A DNA stretch of 64,000 bases from Agapanthus africanus. Lineage: Eukaryota; Streptophyta; Magnoliopsida; Asparagales; Amaryllidaceae. This document shows positions 20,347 through 33,263 of the stretch, piece by piece (position 1 is the first letter of the stretch; each line of letters starts with the position of its first letter). The notes under the pieces were generated by a model, which saw only the letters and a program-made list of their open reading frames with translations, was not told where the DNA came from and did no database searches. The DNA lies in assembly GCA_030015575.1 (NCBI GenBank), contig JASDDO010000006.1:206837632-206901631 (forward strand), in the 5' to 3' direction. A program made the translations under genes and the position numbers.

Positions 20347-23300
20347 TGTAGCGTCTTAAAAAGTCGTTTTGGTGTTTTCCTGAAATTCGGTGAAAATTCG
20401 GTATTTTTCCGAAAACCGTCTTTTTGTTATTTTGCAGTTTAGGACTAATTATACCTAAAATGGATAGGTAATTGCTTGTTTTTAGTAGCTAATGAGTTAC
20501 TTATGAAATTTTGGTCATTTAAAAAAATTTCCCTATTTTTCAATTTTTTAATATTATTTTAAGCCGGTAGGAAAATACATTAATTTAGCGATAAATACAA
20601 ATTTTTCCGGGCTAATTTTAATCTTTAAAATTATGATAATTAAAATCTAGTTGTAACATAAATTTTTAGTATTTTATTTTGATTTTTAAAGAATTTTTAT
20701 GATAGGAAACGAATTTATTGAATTTTAAGCTAAAACTTGCAATTTTGGACTTGTAGGGGGTCTTTTTGCACAAAAATTTTTGTTCACTCTCTCTCACACA
20801 CCCTCACACTCCCTAGGCCGGCCCATCACAGCAGGAAATCCCATCTTATTTTTTTTGGTTTCAATTCTTGTGGTGAAATGTATTGGAGGATTAAAATATA
20901 TTAATTTGGAGGTGGGTTGTACTTTGATATATGAAGGTTTGACTTGGAAAAAAATTTCCCCAACTCCCCACTCCTCACCCACCCCCTCCCCTTACCTCTC
21001 CTGGCCGAGACCTGCACCCTCCCCCATTTCCATTATTTTCCTTCTCTTTCTCTCTCATTTTCTTCAAAAATTTGCAACAAAATTCAATAAAAATCAACAA
21101 ATCCTTCACTTTTTCAACACAAAACCTTATTCCCTCTCTTCTCAAACCCAAATTGGTTCAAATCTTGGAGAAAGATGGTATCTTGGGAGGTTTTAGCAAC
21201 TTAGGGATTGATCTTTTGAGGTATAATTTCTAAATCAAATGGTTAAATTGTAGTTTAAAGTGTGCTAAGTGAACTTTGAAAATTGTTTTAGAGTTAATTT
21301 TAGTGTTAATTGCATACTAGTTTTTTTTAAAGTGAATGGTTTGAATTGAATTAGGGTTTAGAGACCATTATTTAGTTGATTAAATCTAATTTGTTATCTA
21401 GTTGTTTTGCTAACCTAATCTAGAAGGTTAACTTGCTAATTGAGTTATAAATTAGTGTTAATTTAAGATTTTCATATATAGTTTGGATTAAGAATTGCTA
21501 GGTTATATAATTCAAGTAATGGTTGTTTATGGAAAATAGGTTTTGAATCTTTGCTAATGTGTTGTAATTATAGTGTTTGTAGATTGCTTGTTATGTGGTC
21601 CTCAAATTATGCTAATTTAGTTAATTTTAATGTGTGAAATTGGTTTGTAATTGTTGTTTTATGAAAATCAAGAAAGGGGTTTGTATATGGAAGTGGGTTG
21701 TGAAGCATGATAAATGAGTTGAATTTATGTGATTATGGCTAACTAGTTGTGTGGTTGGATATCGTGTTGGATTGTGTTAACCGTATCGCTAATTTTCGAT
21801 ATTTGCACCAAAATTGCTAGTTTTGTACTTACTAGGTTTTTATTAAAATTAATTGGTGAATTATTTGTGATACCTTGGAGATGTTTTTAGCATCTCCTAT
21901 GACGTTTAGGTTGCGTGAGTGCGGAGTTTTGAGTAGTCGGGTTTTAGTTTTGCCGGGCGACCAAATCGGCGTTTTTTGGCAGTTTTTGCGATTTTCGCGT
22001 GTGTTCCGCGCACTTTGTGCACGTTGTGCCTAGCTAGCGAACTTTAGTAGTTTCGTTGGGGTTTTGCGTCATTCTTGATAAGTAATCTTATATTTGGTAT
22101 TAATGTAAATTCCAGGTTCGGTCGCGGAGACGTCAGTCGCGGCGCGAAAGGGGAAAGCGGTGAATGGACACAGCTAGCAGGGATTCCGGTGAGTAGATGT
22201 AACATCTACGGGGGACTATCGTTGGATGGCGCAAGCCGCCCGATAGTTTTAGTAATTTACAAGATCCTTAGTGATGTTAGTAATTAGGGGTGAAATACCT
22301 ATTTGACTATTGCTGCATCCATGCATTATATTGACACACCTATACGAAACCATTTTATAGGACACCTGCACCATTGCCAGGGTTTTTATATGCAGCACGA
22401 GCACTATTCATGCTTACACACACACCCTGGTAATTGCCATGCCACCACACTAGATAACCTTTAAATTTAAACCTTTTACTAATTGATACTTAAACTTGTG
22501 CTATTGCCTTTAATTCCTTAAAATGAAACCGTAGGATTGCTATTCATGTGCATGTACTTCATCATATTAATTGTTCATGCTTAATCTATTAATCACACAT
22601 CGCAACTTGATTATTGATACCATATGCATTCGTTATCACTGATATATGCACTTATGAGGATTTCTTGAGATTTTATGATATTGCTGGATTTCGGGGGAAA
22701 GCCGCAAAATTTCTAAACTTATTATATTTTTAAAATATGTAAATTGCGGTTTTCTAGTGATGTAAGTGTCGTCCACCATGAGTTTGTTGTTGTTTTGGAA
22801 ATCCGTGTCGAGGAGTGGAGGAACCGGCACGGGTACATGGTGGGCCCGGTAAGGTACCCCGGGGCAAGAGGAATGTGGTGTTGATGTTCAGCCTGGCAGG
22901 GGACGGATTACCTACCGGTGACTGTTTGGGACGGCGGATATCCAGAGGATACCGACCGTGGCCGCTAGATGATGAGATATTGATATTTGAGATGGGTCAG
23001 CCGGACGGCTGAGGCCAGAGATACATTTATGAGATTTGAGACAGCTTTTGGGTGTCGTTGCTGGACACCGGTTCTCGTCGATTCTTTGAGTATTATGCTG
23101 GCATTCTAAAAGAGTTTCAAAAACAAAAAGAGATAAATGTTTCTTATATATACCTATTGAGACCTCAGATATTCATGTTGCATACATATTCGTACACTGA
23201 TGTTGTATACACACCTGCTAGTGCACCCACTCATACCTGTATTTTAGATGCTAGGATGCTTGTGTGCATGCATACGATAGCCTTTGTAGGTGTTATTTAT

Positions 23301-23978
23301 TACTCACGAGTTGGCAACTCACCCCCGTTGTGCCATAGCCTTTTGCAGGTCCGCTCCGTCAGTACAGTAGCGGCAGTGCGCTTGCTTCTTTTGCCTCTTT
23401 TGCCTGGACTCGAGATTTCGCTCATAGGTGGGTTATGTTACTATTTTTGTACCACCTTGTATATTATTTGTATCTAGTGCACTCCATCTACTGTTTCTAC
23501 CAGAATTATTGTATATTGACCTAGAGATGAGACTGTGAGGTTTGTGGACTTTTATGCTGTATTTTGGGGTCGAGCTCACTTGAGTCGACATGATGTTTTT
23601 CTTATGCTTCATTATGATTATTTTGCATGCTGTGGTTTTATATTGCGAGGGATTTGTGACCGCCTTGTGGCGAAGAGCTAGCTCCCTCTTGGGGATGCCC
23701 TATTTTGTTGGATTCATATATATTTTGTTGTACCCATTTTGGGGGCCAGTATTTACAAAGGAGACTCTGCCGAAATTTTCGGAAAAATTGGTATTGTTTT
23801 TAAAAAAGGGTTTTACATGACTTATTTGATAAACTCGCTTTCAATTGATTGGGTTTTCTTCACTCTTTTGCTTAATTGGTTTTGTTTTCTGGGCTTTGGC
23901 TTACTTATTTTACGGACGTCTTTAGACGTTTCGTAAACTTAAGTGCCAGTCACGTTCCGTACCCTGCGGGTCGTGACA
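20347..23978 (+). repeat. Gypsy-A 3' LTR (3632 bp)
   Basis: Same ends and length as the 5' LTR. It contains the second copies of the LTR structures: donor-like hairpins 22193-22247, long stem 22373-22382 with 22425-22434 (here fully paired apart from one G.U), and the GAGTTGGCAACTC box at 23308-23320 with TTGCAG at 23343-23348. Confidence 0.93.
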
Positions 23979-24676
23979 GTTTTATATAATAAAGCAGGCA
24001 TCGCGGAGTTGGAACGTCTGTTTTGATGTAGTAGTCAAAAAGTTTGACTTCATCAAAATGGTAGATGAACCTTGTATAAACAAAAAGGTAGTAGGGAGTA
24101 TGGTGGTGATCCTCGTAGAGTACGTGGATGACATACTCTTGATAAGAAAGGAGTTTCCTATGCTACGCTCGGTCAATCTACGCTTATCACAATGATTCTC
24201 CATATAGGATCACTGGAAGTGTTCCAGAGTGATAAAGACGACTGAATGTCAGTCGCAGGCATTGTCTTTACCCTCATTAAAGGGACGGTATGTTGGAAGA
24301 GTTCCAAGCTAGATACCGTGACATACTAGATAATAAAGGCAGGATACATCGCTACTTAAGATGCTACCAAAGAGGCTGTTTGGATGTATAATGGTTCATG
24401 AGATGAACTATGTTCCTACCATTGTGAGACAATGGAGTTGTGGCTCATGCCAAGGAACGTCCGTCCCATCAGTGATCCAGACATATTCTATGGCAGTATC
24501 ACCTGATCGTGGAGATGGTTGATCTCCAGGATGATCAAGGCTAGGAGAGAAGACTCGGAGGATAACACGGCGGATCCACTCACGAAGGCCTATTCCCAGA
24601 GAGAGACTTTTATGGGATGGTTGAGTATGAGATACTACAACCACTGCTACAGATGGCCCTAGTGCAAGTGGAAGAT
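23979..24676 (+). pseudogene. pol: Copia-1 pol remnant, 3' part: RT end and RNase H
   Basis: Begins with the right GTTTT duplication, then resumes copia pol at a point matching Copia-4 near 41940. Similarity runs to about 24195 (matching near 42150), then jumps to about 42590, so roughly 400 bp of RT and connection region are deleted. The RNase H remainder is recognisable up to the SMRYY-type end and TAG near 24661. The purine tract AGTGGAAGAT lies just before the LTR at 24677. Stops and indels are frequent. Confidence 0.8.
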
Positions 24677-26907
24677 TGTTAGTTATATGTATGCCCTAGA
24701 GGCCATTACTGTACATAGGATGTATATTGTAGTGGATGCTGGGACATATATAGGGAAGACTTTCTTGCTCGACATGATAGTATGCTATCTGGTTGATCTT
24801 TACCTTAACGTGTACACAGGCTGTCTCTCTATTACATGTTGGTAAAGCCCTTAGGATGTGTGCTTGACTACCTGGACTATGATGCGGATCATACTAGTGG
24901 GGACATGGTAGTCCATAAGTACATCCTTCAAAGTCCCTAGTCGTGGGTGTATCGAGACGGGGCATCGATACACCAGAGTAGACTAGCGTATACCTTCTCG
25001 ACCCATACAGATGGGCGATGGATGATCCCATATCCATTGGTGTTTGACATCGGAGATGATATACGGGTGCTCAGTAGAGACTGGGTACACGGGACGGACT
25101 CGCCGAGAACTCCCAGATGGTATTATACCTCACGTCAGATGGCAGTTCTCAGGTGACACTGGTACAGAGTAGTCTGTTGACCCGAGATCGTCATAGAGTC
25201 TTGTGTGGTTCCCACTGTGCTTTGATTTCCATCTTACCACGTCCAAGAGGGCGTGTAAAACGGTGGTTTTTGGGTACAGTCCCGAGTCACATGGAGGCAA
25301 TGAGCGATAGGAGGGGATTCGTCTCTCCCGGTATAGGGGGTTGATGTTGCGCTGTGTTCGATTGGCTATAACAGGAAATCCCTGGCCAGGGTTGCTGAGA
25401 TTTACTGGTAAGTGTTACCAGTAGTTTCTCGAATTGTTATAGACCTCATATCGACACGACTTATCGAGCTATTGGGGTCTGACGTTTACCACCCCTAGGC
25501 AAGATATGCGACATATCAGACGATCAGACCGGACTGTACGGTAGTGTTACTGGTTGGATTCACTGGAGTGTGAGCGGGCTTGCTCGTCGATCTTCTGATC
25601 GCTCAATACCCGGGTGGCCGTTACGTTTAGCAGACCGCTTGCGGCTTGTGGGTGTTTGATATGATCATCATCTGCTGCCGGCGTATTGACGAGTCTTTAA
25701 AGTCCTACACAGAGGTTTCCTGGCTCAAGCGAAACGAAATAGGAGCGCATATGAGATATGTGCGGGACTGAGAATAATGCGTGTATGTGATACCGTATTC
25801 TATTCTCGCGATGAATGTATCGATTGGTTGTATGCGATATAACCTGGTTATCGAATCAAGTATTGATTCGATAAGCCGATACATAGGATACTAGTCGGTT
25901 ATATGCGATATGACCGGATCGTTAAATCAAATGTTGATTTAATGATTTAATGCATAATTATATATATTTGATATATTAGTTTGCATCAACTAGTATCGGT
26001 TTACTTAAGATGGATTTTCTCACTCGGATGTGCGCATTGCATATGCGATATGATTTTGTGCACTTGCTTGTATCATGTTTGATGATACATGCCTTTTGGT
26101 TAAGTGTATAGAATTAAACCATGATTAACTTAATGATTAGGGTTTTGCTTTTTCTTTTGATTATTTGTTTATTCATTTTGGATATTAATATAAGCATAAA
26201 AGAAAAGCAAAATGGTTTCTTTATTTCATTTTCTTTCATGAAGCTTTTTGAAGCTTCATGAAGCTTTGACCAAAGTGACCACTTTGTCTTTATCTTTAAC
26301 CCTAACCATTAATCTAACCTTAGTTAATTCTCTACACTTGACCATGGTAGATTATGATAAGTATTCTTTTATTTTTCTTTTTGGAATTAACTTATCATAA
26401 CATTATTCTTCTTCTTCTTCATTTCTTCAAGTGAAGAAAGCTTGCCTCCATCAATGGCAAGTGATGAATTGGAGTGAGAAATCCATTTCTAAAGTTTACC
26501 CACTTCCTATTTCTTCATCCTCTACCTCTCGCCAAGTAGTAGAGTGTGTTTCCTTCACAAGTTTTCATGGCTTTGTGAAGGTGGAGCTTGATCTAGTGAT
26601 GCCTCGACGTAGATCATCTTCGGCATGTCGTCGATGACCTAGCCCGCTTCTTCTCCAATTAAGCCGACGCTTGAGCCCGGGTTTTCGTTTTGGACAGCGG
26701 AGAGGACCTCATTACGGAGCCGTGGAGGTGGAGGACCGGATCTACAAAGGTTGTATTTCCATTCTTGTAGTTAATTGTTAACTAGTTCATTTATCGCCTA
26801 GAAATCTAGCCAACGATCCGTAGTCGGGTCTCTCGGCACCTAGAATTTTTGAAATTGGCATGGTTGATGCCTTGTGAGACCTCACTAGAGTGCCTAGGAA
26901 CCCTACA
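24677..26907 (+). repeat. Copia-1 3' LTR (2231 bp)
   Basis: Begins TGTTAGTTATATGTATGCCC and ends GGAACCCTACA, like the Copia-4 LTRs, so both belong to one family. It carries a perfect 11-bp hairpin TCATGAAGCTT / AAGCTTCATGA at 26236-26261; Copia-4 keeps only half of it. CTT repeats lie near 26405-26420. Confidence 0.88.
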
Positions 26908-27990
26908 AATACAACGTCCTCTTATGCCATCCGCATTCGCCACTGGGTCCCGTCATTCACCCGTTAGGTTACTTAACTAATGACAGAGCGGGAGCTGGGC
27001 TAACGCGGGTGTAAAACATAAGTGACGTCTAATAGCTATCATATATAGATATTGTACATTCGTCAGACGCAATAATAGGCATTCCAGATCACAGATGACC
27101 ATATTGGATTTTCTACGAATCCGCATTCCTTTTGAGCCTGCAAAGAAAGACGGATTACACAGTCGCGATGAATAGCCAACACCCCACCCTAAACCCCTAC
27201 GGGTACGGCAAACTACCCGCCAAGTACCCGAAGTGAAGCGGTCTCCCTCAACAACGTGAGTAGGCCACTAAACACTTCAAAGTACCCGGTAGTTTGTGCA
27301 CCCCATCTTGGGTCTATCCAAGGAGCAGAAAACAGTAAATGAAATAATACAACGGTGGCTACAACCTCAGCCCGGATGTGCCCCGCAAAAGAATATTACA
27401 ACTATTTACAAATTACATTTGAATGAAAGAAACTCTCGTCTCACATCCCCGGCTATCCATTCACAACAATCCAACAAGTCCACAAACACAAACCATTACA
27501 GAAATGTGCAACCCCTCTGCTAACCGACATACTAGCAGTTAGCGGAGCTTTACGAACACATTAAACAAATCACAGATATAATCAATTTAGCCAAACATCA
27601 TAGAATTTCGATCAAGCAAACACAAATGATTCTACTCCAAATAATTCTCTGTGCACCTGAAACCTGAGCAGAAAACAGAATATCCCAGAAAAAACAAAAT
27701 CAACACAGAAGAGTTACTGGGGAATTTTGGGCTGACTCGGCCCAAACTCGGCAGCGGATCCGCGGCGGATCGCTTGGATCGGCCGCGGATCCGTGGCGGT
27801 TTGGACGAGTTAGGATCCCAAATTTCTCCAGTAACCTTAAAATTCCCTACTTGTATTTTTAAGGGTCTCTGAAAATTTTTAGACCCCGTTTTAAAATCGG
27901 CAGAAACTAGGTCAAAATGATGTTTTTTCCGGTTCGTTTTGCGATCGAATTTCTAACGACTTTGCTAACAAGTTAGTTATAGTTTAGCGA
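26908..27990 (-). other. Copia-3 leader fragment, non-coding
   Basis: No coding signal. The block at 26930-27020 is shared with the leaders of Copia-2 and Copia-4, including hairpin CGTTAG (26962-26967) with CTAATG (26977-26982, one G.U pair). An outer TCATT...AATGA pairing also surrounds it. A C/G-rich stretch near 27740-27810 contains repeated GGATCCGC/GCGGATC words. Confidence 0.65.
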
Positions 27991-28003
27991 GGCTATGATA
28001 CCA
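27991..28003 (-). other. Copia-3 primer binding site (one mismatch)
   Basis: Minus-strand TGGTATCATAGCC, one base different from the TGGTATCAGAGCC of Copia-2 and Copia-4; one base from the LTR. Confidence 0.82.
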
Positions 28004-28004
28004 C

Positions 28005-29883
28005 TGTAAGTCGACGTTAGACACCCCACATGATGCGGGGTGGCGGAATAGGTAAAACAATCATTTTGTTTAAACTAACAACGACTAACTTTACGGATCA
28101 TTGCCAAACCCTAACTAACAATAACATAGGAGGGATTAGCTACTATGAAAGAAGATTATACCTAATGAACCAAGTCCTTCTTGTTCTCTTTGATCACCTC
28201 CTCGTCGGCCTCCTCGTTGTAATAGAAGATCCACCCGAGAGCTACTTCTCCAAGCTTAACCTCACACTTGAGGTAACTAGGTAACTAAGAGTGCTAATCA
28301 AAGAAACCTAGAAGATATAGAATAGGATTAGGGATCTTTGAGTCTTGCTAACCCTTGGATCTCAACATATGAGAGCTTAGGGTTAGTTCTTGAAGAGAGA
28401 GAGCTTGAGGAGAGAGAAGGTGAGAGTGAGAGTAACCTTGGAAAAATGTCTCATTATAAATATATGAAGCATAAGATATTTATTAAATGAATAACAAATA
28501 AAAATATCATCATGCTTCATTAACTCACCTTGTGTGATTCATCCCATAAGTCATTAAACCATAAATGCATCATTAACTCCTATGGATGAATCACACCATG
28601 AGTCATTAAACCAACTAATGAAAATGCCACCTTAGCCTCCAACTCATCAATCTTCTAGAAGCTTATCGACTAATTACAAGAATGCCCCTCCCATCCGTGA
28701 AAAGACGGAAACTCTGAGACTGTATAAATCCAATAATCCATTACTAGAATCTGGCATAAACCAAAGCCTGCTAGTAAAAACAGTCCGAACATCGTACGTG
28801 CGTAAAAACACGTATGTGTCCGAACCCTGTCGTAAAACCATACGACCTCTATATCATTTCGTCCGAAGCAGGAAAACTCTCTGTGTAGGACTCTAAAGAA
28901 TCGACTGCTACGCTGGCAGTGGATTTAACCACAGACCGCAAGCGGCACTAGCTGTACGTAACGGTCCCCAGGTAGATGTCGATAAGAAGGCCGATGAGGA
29001 AACCCATCCGAACTCCTACTGAGCCTGATGCGACAATCTTCATACATTCCGGTCTGTTCGTCTAGGACTATCGCATATCGGGCCTAGGGGGGAGGCAAGC
29101 GTCAGTCCCCTAAAAGCGGTATATGTCGTGTTGGAGTGAAGCCCATTACACCTTGAGAAACTACTGGAAAACATACCAGTAAATCTCGCTTGCCCTGGCC
29201 GGGGACTTTGCGTAATGGCTCTCAAGACACAGCGCGATATCAACTCCCAATACCAGGAGAGACGAATCCTGTCTAACCGCCACTGCCTCCATGTGCTCGG
29301 GACTGCACCCAACTGCTACCTGTTTGCACGACTCCTTTGAGCCGTGGTAGGGTAGCAATCTAAGAATAGTGGGAACACACTCGAGGCGAAGCAGCAGTGT
29401 CAAGTCTGCGGACTATGCTGTACTCATGTCACCTGGGAACTGTTAACTGACGGCGGGTATAATACCAACCAACAGTTCCCTGCGAGTCCTGTCCGGTGTA
29501 CCCGTAAACCAACGAGCACCTGTATATTATCTCCAGTACGACATACTGATGGCTGTGGGACAAACCATCTCCCCAACTAGGATGAGAAGCATACACACTG
29601 GTCTACTCCGGAGTATCGATGCCCTGTCTCGATAATCCTGCGACTAGGGACCTGAAAAAGGATGTGCTTATAGACTATCCAGCCCCCACTAGTGTGACTG
29701 CCATCACAATGCTGGTAGTCAAGCAAGATCCTAAGGGCTCTATCAATACGTACACACATATTAAGATAGATATAAAACAAGTAGCATACTACCATATTTA
29801 GCAAGACTATTAATATAACTGTGAATATCCCATGCTTCCATTATGTATGATACAATAATGTCCCCTAGGGATATACACTAACA
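28005..29883 (-). repeat. Copia-3 5' LTR (1879 bp)
   Basis: In element orientation begins TGTTAGTGTATATCCCTAGG and ends at TAACGTCGACTTACA. It contains the copia-LTR hairpin AGGGG (29086-29090) with CCCCT (29107-29111). Shared words with the Copia-2 LTR, such as GAGTCCTGTCCGGTGTAC near 29484, confirm the relationship. Confidence 0.85.
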
Positions 29884-30556
29884 ACATCACCATATATAAA
29901 CTCTACGTCTTGCTTCTAAGTCCATAATATACCACTTCTAAGTTGATGGAGTTGTCGCTAGATACAAGAATATATGAATAATCAAGAGTGAGTAGGATAC
30001 AATAACAACTCACTTACCCATAAATCCCCAAAAGTATGTGTGCCCAAACCGCTGATAATCCACGCGGTAAAACCTGTAAGAATACTGTGGCACAACGGGG
30101 ACGAGTTGCCAACTCAGTAAATAAAAGTGCATCTTAAAGTAGAAATCGAAATGCATGACGATACCTAGGTTATAAGTATAGTACGATCATAATATGAATC
30201 GATATTCTATATGATATGCAAAGGTGCAATACTAACTATCATGCAATCACAAGTATAATATCTCAATATCATATGAATCAAAATCCTGAATCTATTATAT
30301 GTATCGGAATTCCCTTTTTGTCTATGAATGTCTGTACAAAAATATGCAGATACTGTCCCCCGGATCAGTCCTGGTGGAATCTAATAAATACATATCTAAC
30401 TGCGTACCTCATAATAATGATCACATCAATATACATATAGATGTCCGGCATCGACATCGAAATCCGCAATCTCTCGTGTCCAGCATTGACACGTAAATAC
30501 AGATACCGTCGACACCATCTCAACAGATGATCGCCACCCGATATCCTGGCTATGAT

Positions 30557-30684
30557 CAGTATCCCTTGGATATCTGCCGTACCTAATCGAACCCCGGTCT
30601 GTATCCCTTGGATAGCTGCCGTGCTCATCTCAATCTCCGGCCAGTATCCCCTGGATATCTGCCGTGCTCAATTCTATTTCCGGT
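30557..30684 (-). repeat. Gypsy-B LTR three-copy tandem repeat (42-43 bp units)
   Basis: Units start at about 30557, 30599 and 30642, each with a CAGTATCCC-TGGATATCTGCCGT core. The same three units occur in the other LTR at 59545, 59587 and 59630. Gypsy-A and -C have a single related GGATATCC...GGATACCG motif at this place, so the motif was triplicated in the Gypsy-B line. Confidence 0.8.
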
Positions 30685-31125
30685 ATCGAGTATCCTCGCT
30701 AGGCTCCCCCGCCTCAATGCGGCTATCCTGCCCCTCGGTCTCGACCGGGTCCACTATGTATCCAACTGTATATCTCCCTCACTCAGTCTGGATAACAGAA
30801 AAAAATCCATGACCGTATATCTCCCCCACTCGGTCCGGAATAAAACCAGAAAACACAAAACTCATTGTGGTCGTTTTACTCATCATATCATACTATCAAG
30901 TAAGGAATAAGAATAATTGCATAGATTGTATTGATGATATACTATATATGTATATATATAACAGTGTCCCATACCACCGATATATATATATATCATCAGG
31001 AGTAAAATACTCAGAAATCCCAAGGAAACGAATGCATCATCCATAGTACTATAACATGTATAGGAAAAGACAACATAATCATATCACATAACATAATGAT
31101 TTCAGTTCTAATGTGTCATGGCACT

Positions 31126-31207
31126 ACTAATGATGTGTAGTGTAGCATACGTGTCTGTGCTCGTGCAGCATACGTGTCTGTGCTCGTGCGACACGGAAAT
31201 CATTAGT
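31126..31207 (-). other. Gypsy-B LTR long stem, left copy, with duplicated loop segment
   Basis: ACTAATGAT (31126-31134) pairs perfectly with ATCATTAGT (31199-31207). Between them the segment GCATACGTGTCTGTGCTCGT is present twice in tandem (about 31145-31187) but once in the other LTR (60114-60172), so the loop grew after insertion while the stem stayed intact. Confidence 0.7.
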
Positions 31208-31792
31208 ATTTGTGCAAGTGTTCTACGGTGTAAAAATCTATATATTAACACATATATAACAGAACGATTCTACAGCGACATGGCAGAACCAATGATGTAT
31301 AGTGTAACATATATTTACGTGCTTGTGCAGCATTGTACTCATTGGTATTTGTGCAGTGTTCTATCAGAGTGTGCGTAACGCAGAAACATATAATATAGAT
31401 AATATAATCTAAACGTACTAATTGTAATTACTTGTTATGAGCTATACCATTATCTTTAGAAATGATCGGAACGTTAAGTTTGAAATAAGGAAGCTGCCTT
31501 AAATTTAAAATAGATGTTTGTTTTTAGAAACATACACGCATCCTGGTAGTTTATTTAAGAGACAACGAACCGTGTTTTTTAAAATTATATAACTCATACC
31601 AGTATTACATCCTAAAATAGAACATAATCTATCTCTACGAGTCGAAGAATAAATTGGCCGTTATTCGGCATACAAAGTTCATCATTTCCGATATGTATAA
31701 ATCCTTGTATTATAGCTCATCATATCGCTATATCCCAATCATCTTAAGTACGGCATGGTCTCTCGTACAAACTCATCAAATCATACCCATAT

Positions 31793-31797
31793 CGTAC
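31793..31797. repeat. Target site duplication CGTAC, left copy (Gypsy-C)
   Basis: CGTAC at 31793-31797 and again at 53803-53807. The empty site is preserved in the other Gypsy-B LTR, where ATCGTACGGATC is continuous near 60762. Confidence 0.9.
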
Positions 31798-33263
31798 CGT
31801 AACATTTCAAAAAAATTAAATATTATTTTTCGGAATTTTTATAATTTAATATTAATTTTTAATGAATATTTTAATATTTCGGTATAATTAAATACCGATA
31901 AATGGGGAAAATTTTGGAAAATTATGGAAAATTCTAAAATAGGGTATTTTATGGGATTATGCCATTTTTAAGTTTTTATGGTTAATTATATGCTAATTTG
32001 GTGCTAATCGCGATTAAAAATCGCTAATCGGGTTTTTAGCATTTTTGTGCAAAACATGCACATATCATTTTTTTCTACACTTGTTACATTTTCTTACATG
32101 TTGTTGGTAGATGGTGGCCTAGGGTTACCATTGTGAGAAGGAATAAAGGAAAAAGAAAAGAAAAGGTAAAGTATGATGATGAGAGAGAGAGAGTGGGTTA
32201 CTTTTGACATGTTTGACCCTCCCCCATCATTTTATCATCTCATTTCTCTCTTCCCTTCAAAGAGCAGCTGCTGCTCCTGCCCTTTCCCTCTTCCTCCTCT
32301 CTCTTCATGCTTAGATCCACCATGAAATTCACCCAAAACCCTATTCGCATTTCACAAAAAATGTTCCCGAGCTCACTAGCTACACATTGGGACTAGAAAG
32401 AGAGGATCTTAAGGACTTTGAGCAGCTCAAGAATTTTCTTGAGTTGCCAAAGGAGGTAATTCCTGCACCCTAGCATAGTATTTCGATTTCTTTATACATC
32501 TATACTAGTTTCATGTTGATATGGTGTCGTTTGATGGACTTTTGAAATTTCAAGTTAGGGTTTAGGGTTTGATCAGAAATCAAGGTTGAATTGAGATGTA
32601 ATTAGAGACTATAACCCCTGGAGTGATGTTATATTGGACCAAACCAGAGAATTTAACCCAGAATACGGATTTATAGAAACAGTATCGGGGAAAACATTAA
32701 ATCTGTCACTGTTTTTGGAAATCTTCTTCCACCCGAGCCACCTGAAAATAATTCTGGGTTGACAGAGAGATGTGCAGGCACCTAGGAACCACCACTCAAA
32801 GCCCTAGCCCTAACCACCATTTTCTGGCCGCCAATAAATTCCTCCTGGCCGCAAATTGCGGCAAGAGTTGGTTGGAACCCCCTTGTTTTTGTTCTGTAGC
32901 CTTATACCCTATAAATTAGACCCTTGGTATATGCAATTTTGACTGATTCCACATAGGGTAGAATCTGGGATAGTTTTCTTGAGTTGGCGCATGGTTTACG
33001 ACTTGTTTTAGCATGGATTTTAGTATTTGATGATTCATTTCTGTCGGGTGGCGTTTGAACATCAACGGCAAAGGATTATTGATCGTGTTTGCATGCGAGA
33101 CTATAGGTTTTTACCTATGTGAGTAGCGTGTGCCGTTTTGGTTTTCCGAGGTGATTTTCATGTGCTTTAGCGTTTGTGATATCCTTGTAGGTACCCCACG
33201 TGGCGACGAGGCGTTGAAGATAAAGATGGTGACATCTGCATCGGTACATGAGAAGCAAGGTGA

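Larger units (their letters stand above)
1607..23978 (+). mobile_element. Gypsy-A: full-length Ty3/gypsy Tekay-like chromovirus carrying a nested copia
   Basis: Complete element with two 3632-bp LTRs (TGTAGCG...TCGTGACA), a tRNA-iMet-type primer site, gag-pol in one frame, a C-terminal chromodomain-like segment, a polypurine tract and GTTTT target duplications. Without the nested Copia-2 (9714-19842 plus one GACAG) it is about 12.2 kb. The domain order PR-RT-RH-INT-chromodomain and the long LTRs fit the Tekay/Del lineage. The two LTRs differ by roughly 1-2% by eye, so insertion was fairly recent. The element is dead: six nonsense codons plus the Copia-2 insertion interrupt pol. Confidence 0.93.
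1..26907 (+). mobile_element. Copia-1: decayed Ty1/copia element, split by Gypsy-A, 5' end outside window
   Basis: A plus-strand copia remnant in two pieces, 1-1606 and 23979-26907, with the whole of Gypsy-A between them. The coding pieces align by eye to Copia-4 (start of window to about 40182; the split falls near 41920). The right piece runs through a purine tract into a complete 3' LTR. After the LTR comes AATAC, which also occurs at the matching place in related copia leaders, so it is probably the target duplication made when this element entered Copia-3. The 5' LTR and leader lie upstream of the window. Confidence 0.85.
26908..29883 (-). mobile_element. Copia-3: minus-strand copia fragment (leader and 5' LTR)
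   Basis: LTR at 28005-29883, primer site next to it and part of the leader down to 26908, where Copia-1 is inserted. The rest of this element would lie left of Copia-1, outside the window. The LTR resembles those of Copia-2 and Copia-4 in patches but is a distinct, shorter family. Its right edge abuts Gypsy-B LTR sequence that is continuous at 58868 in the other LTR copy. Confidence 0.8.
29884..31797 (-). repeat. Gypsy-B 3' LTR, first piece
   Basis: Matches 58870-60767 of the right LTR with scattered changes. It holds the GAGTTGCCAACTC box (30103-30115), the three-copy repeat at 30557-30684 and the long stem at 31126-31207. Open frames here (for example 30608-30910) are by-products of non-coding LTR sequence. 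It ends ATCGTAC, where Gypsy-C entered. Confidence 0.88.
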
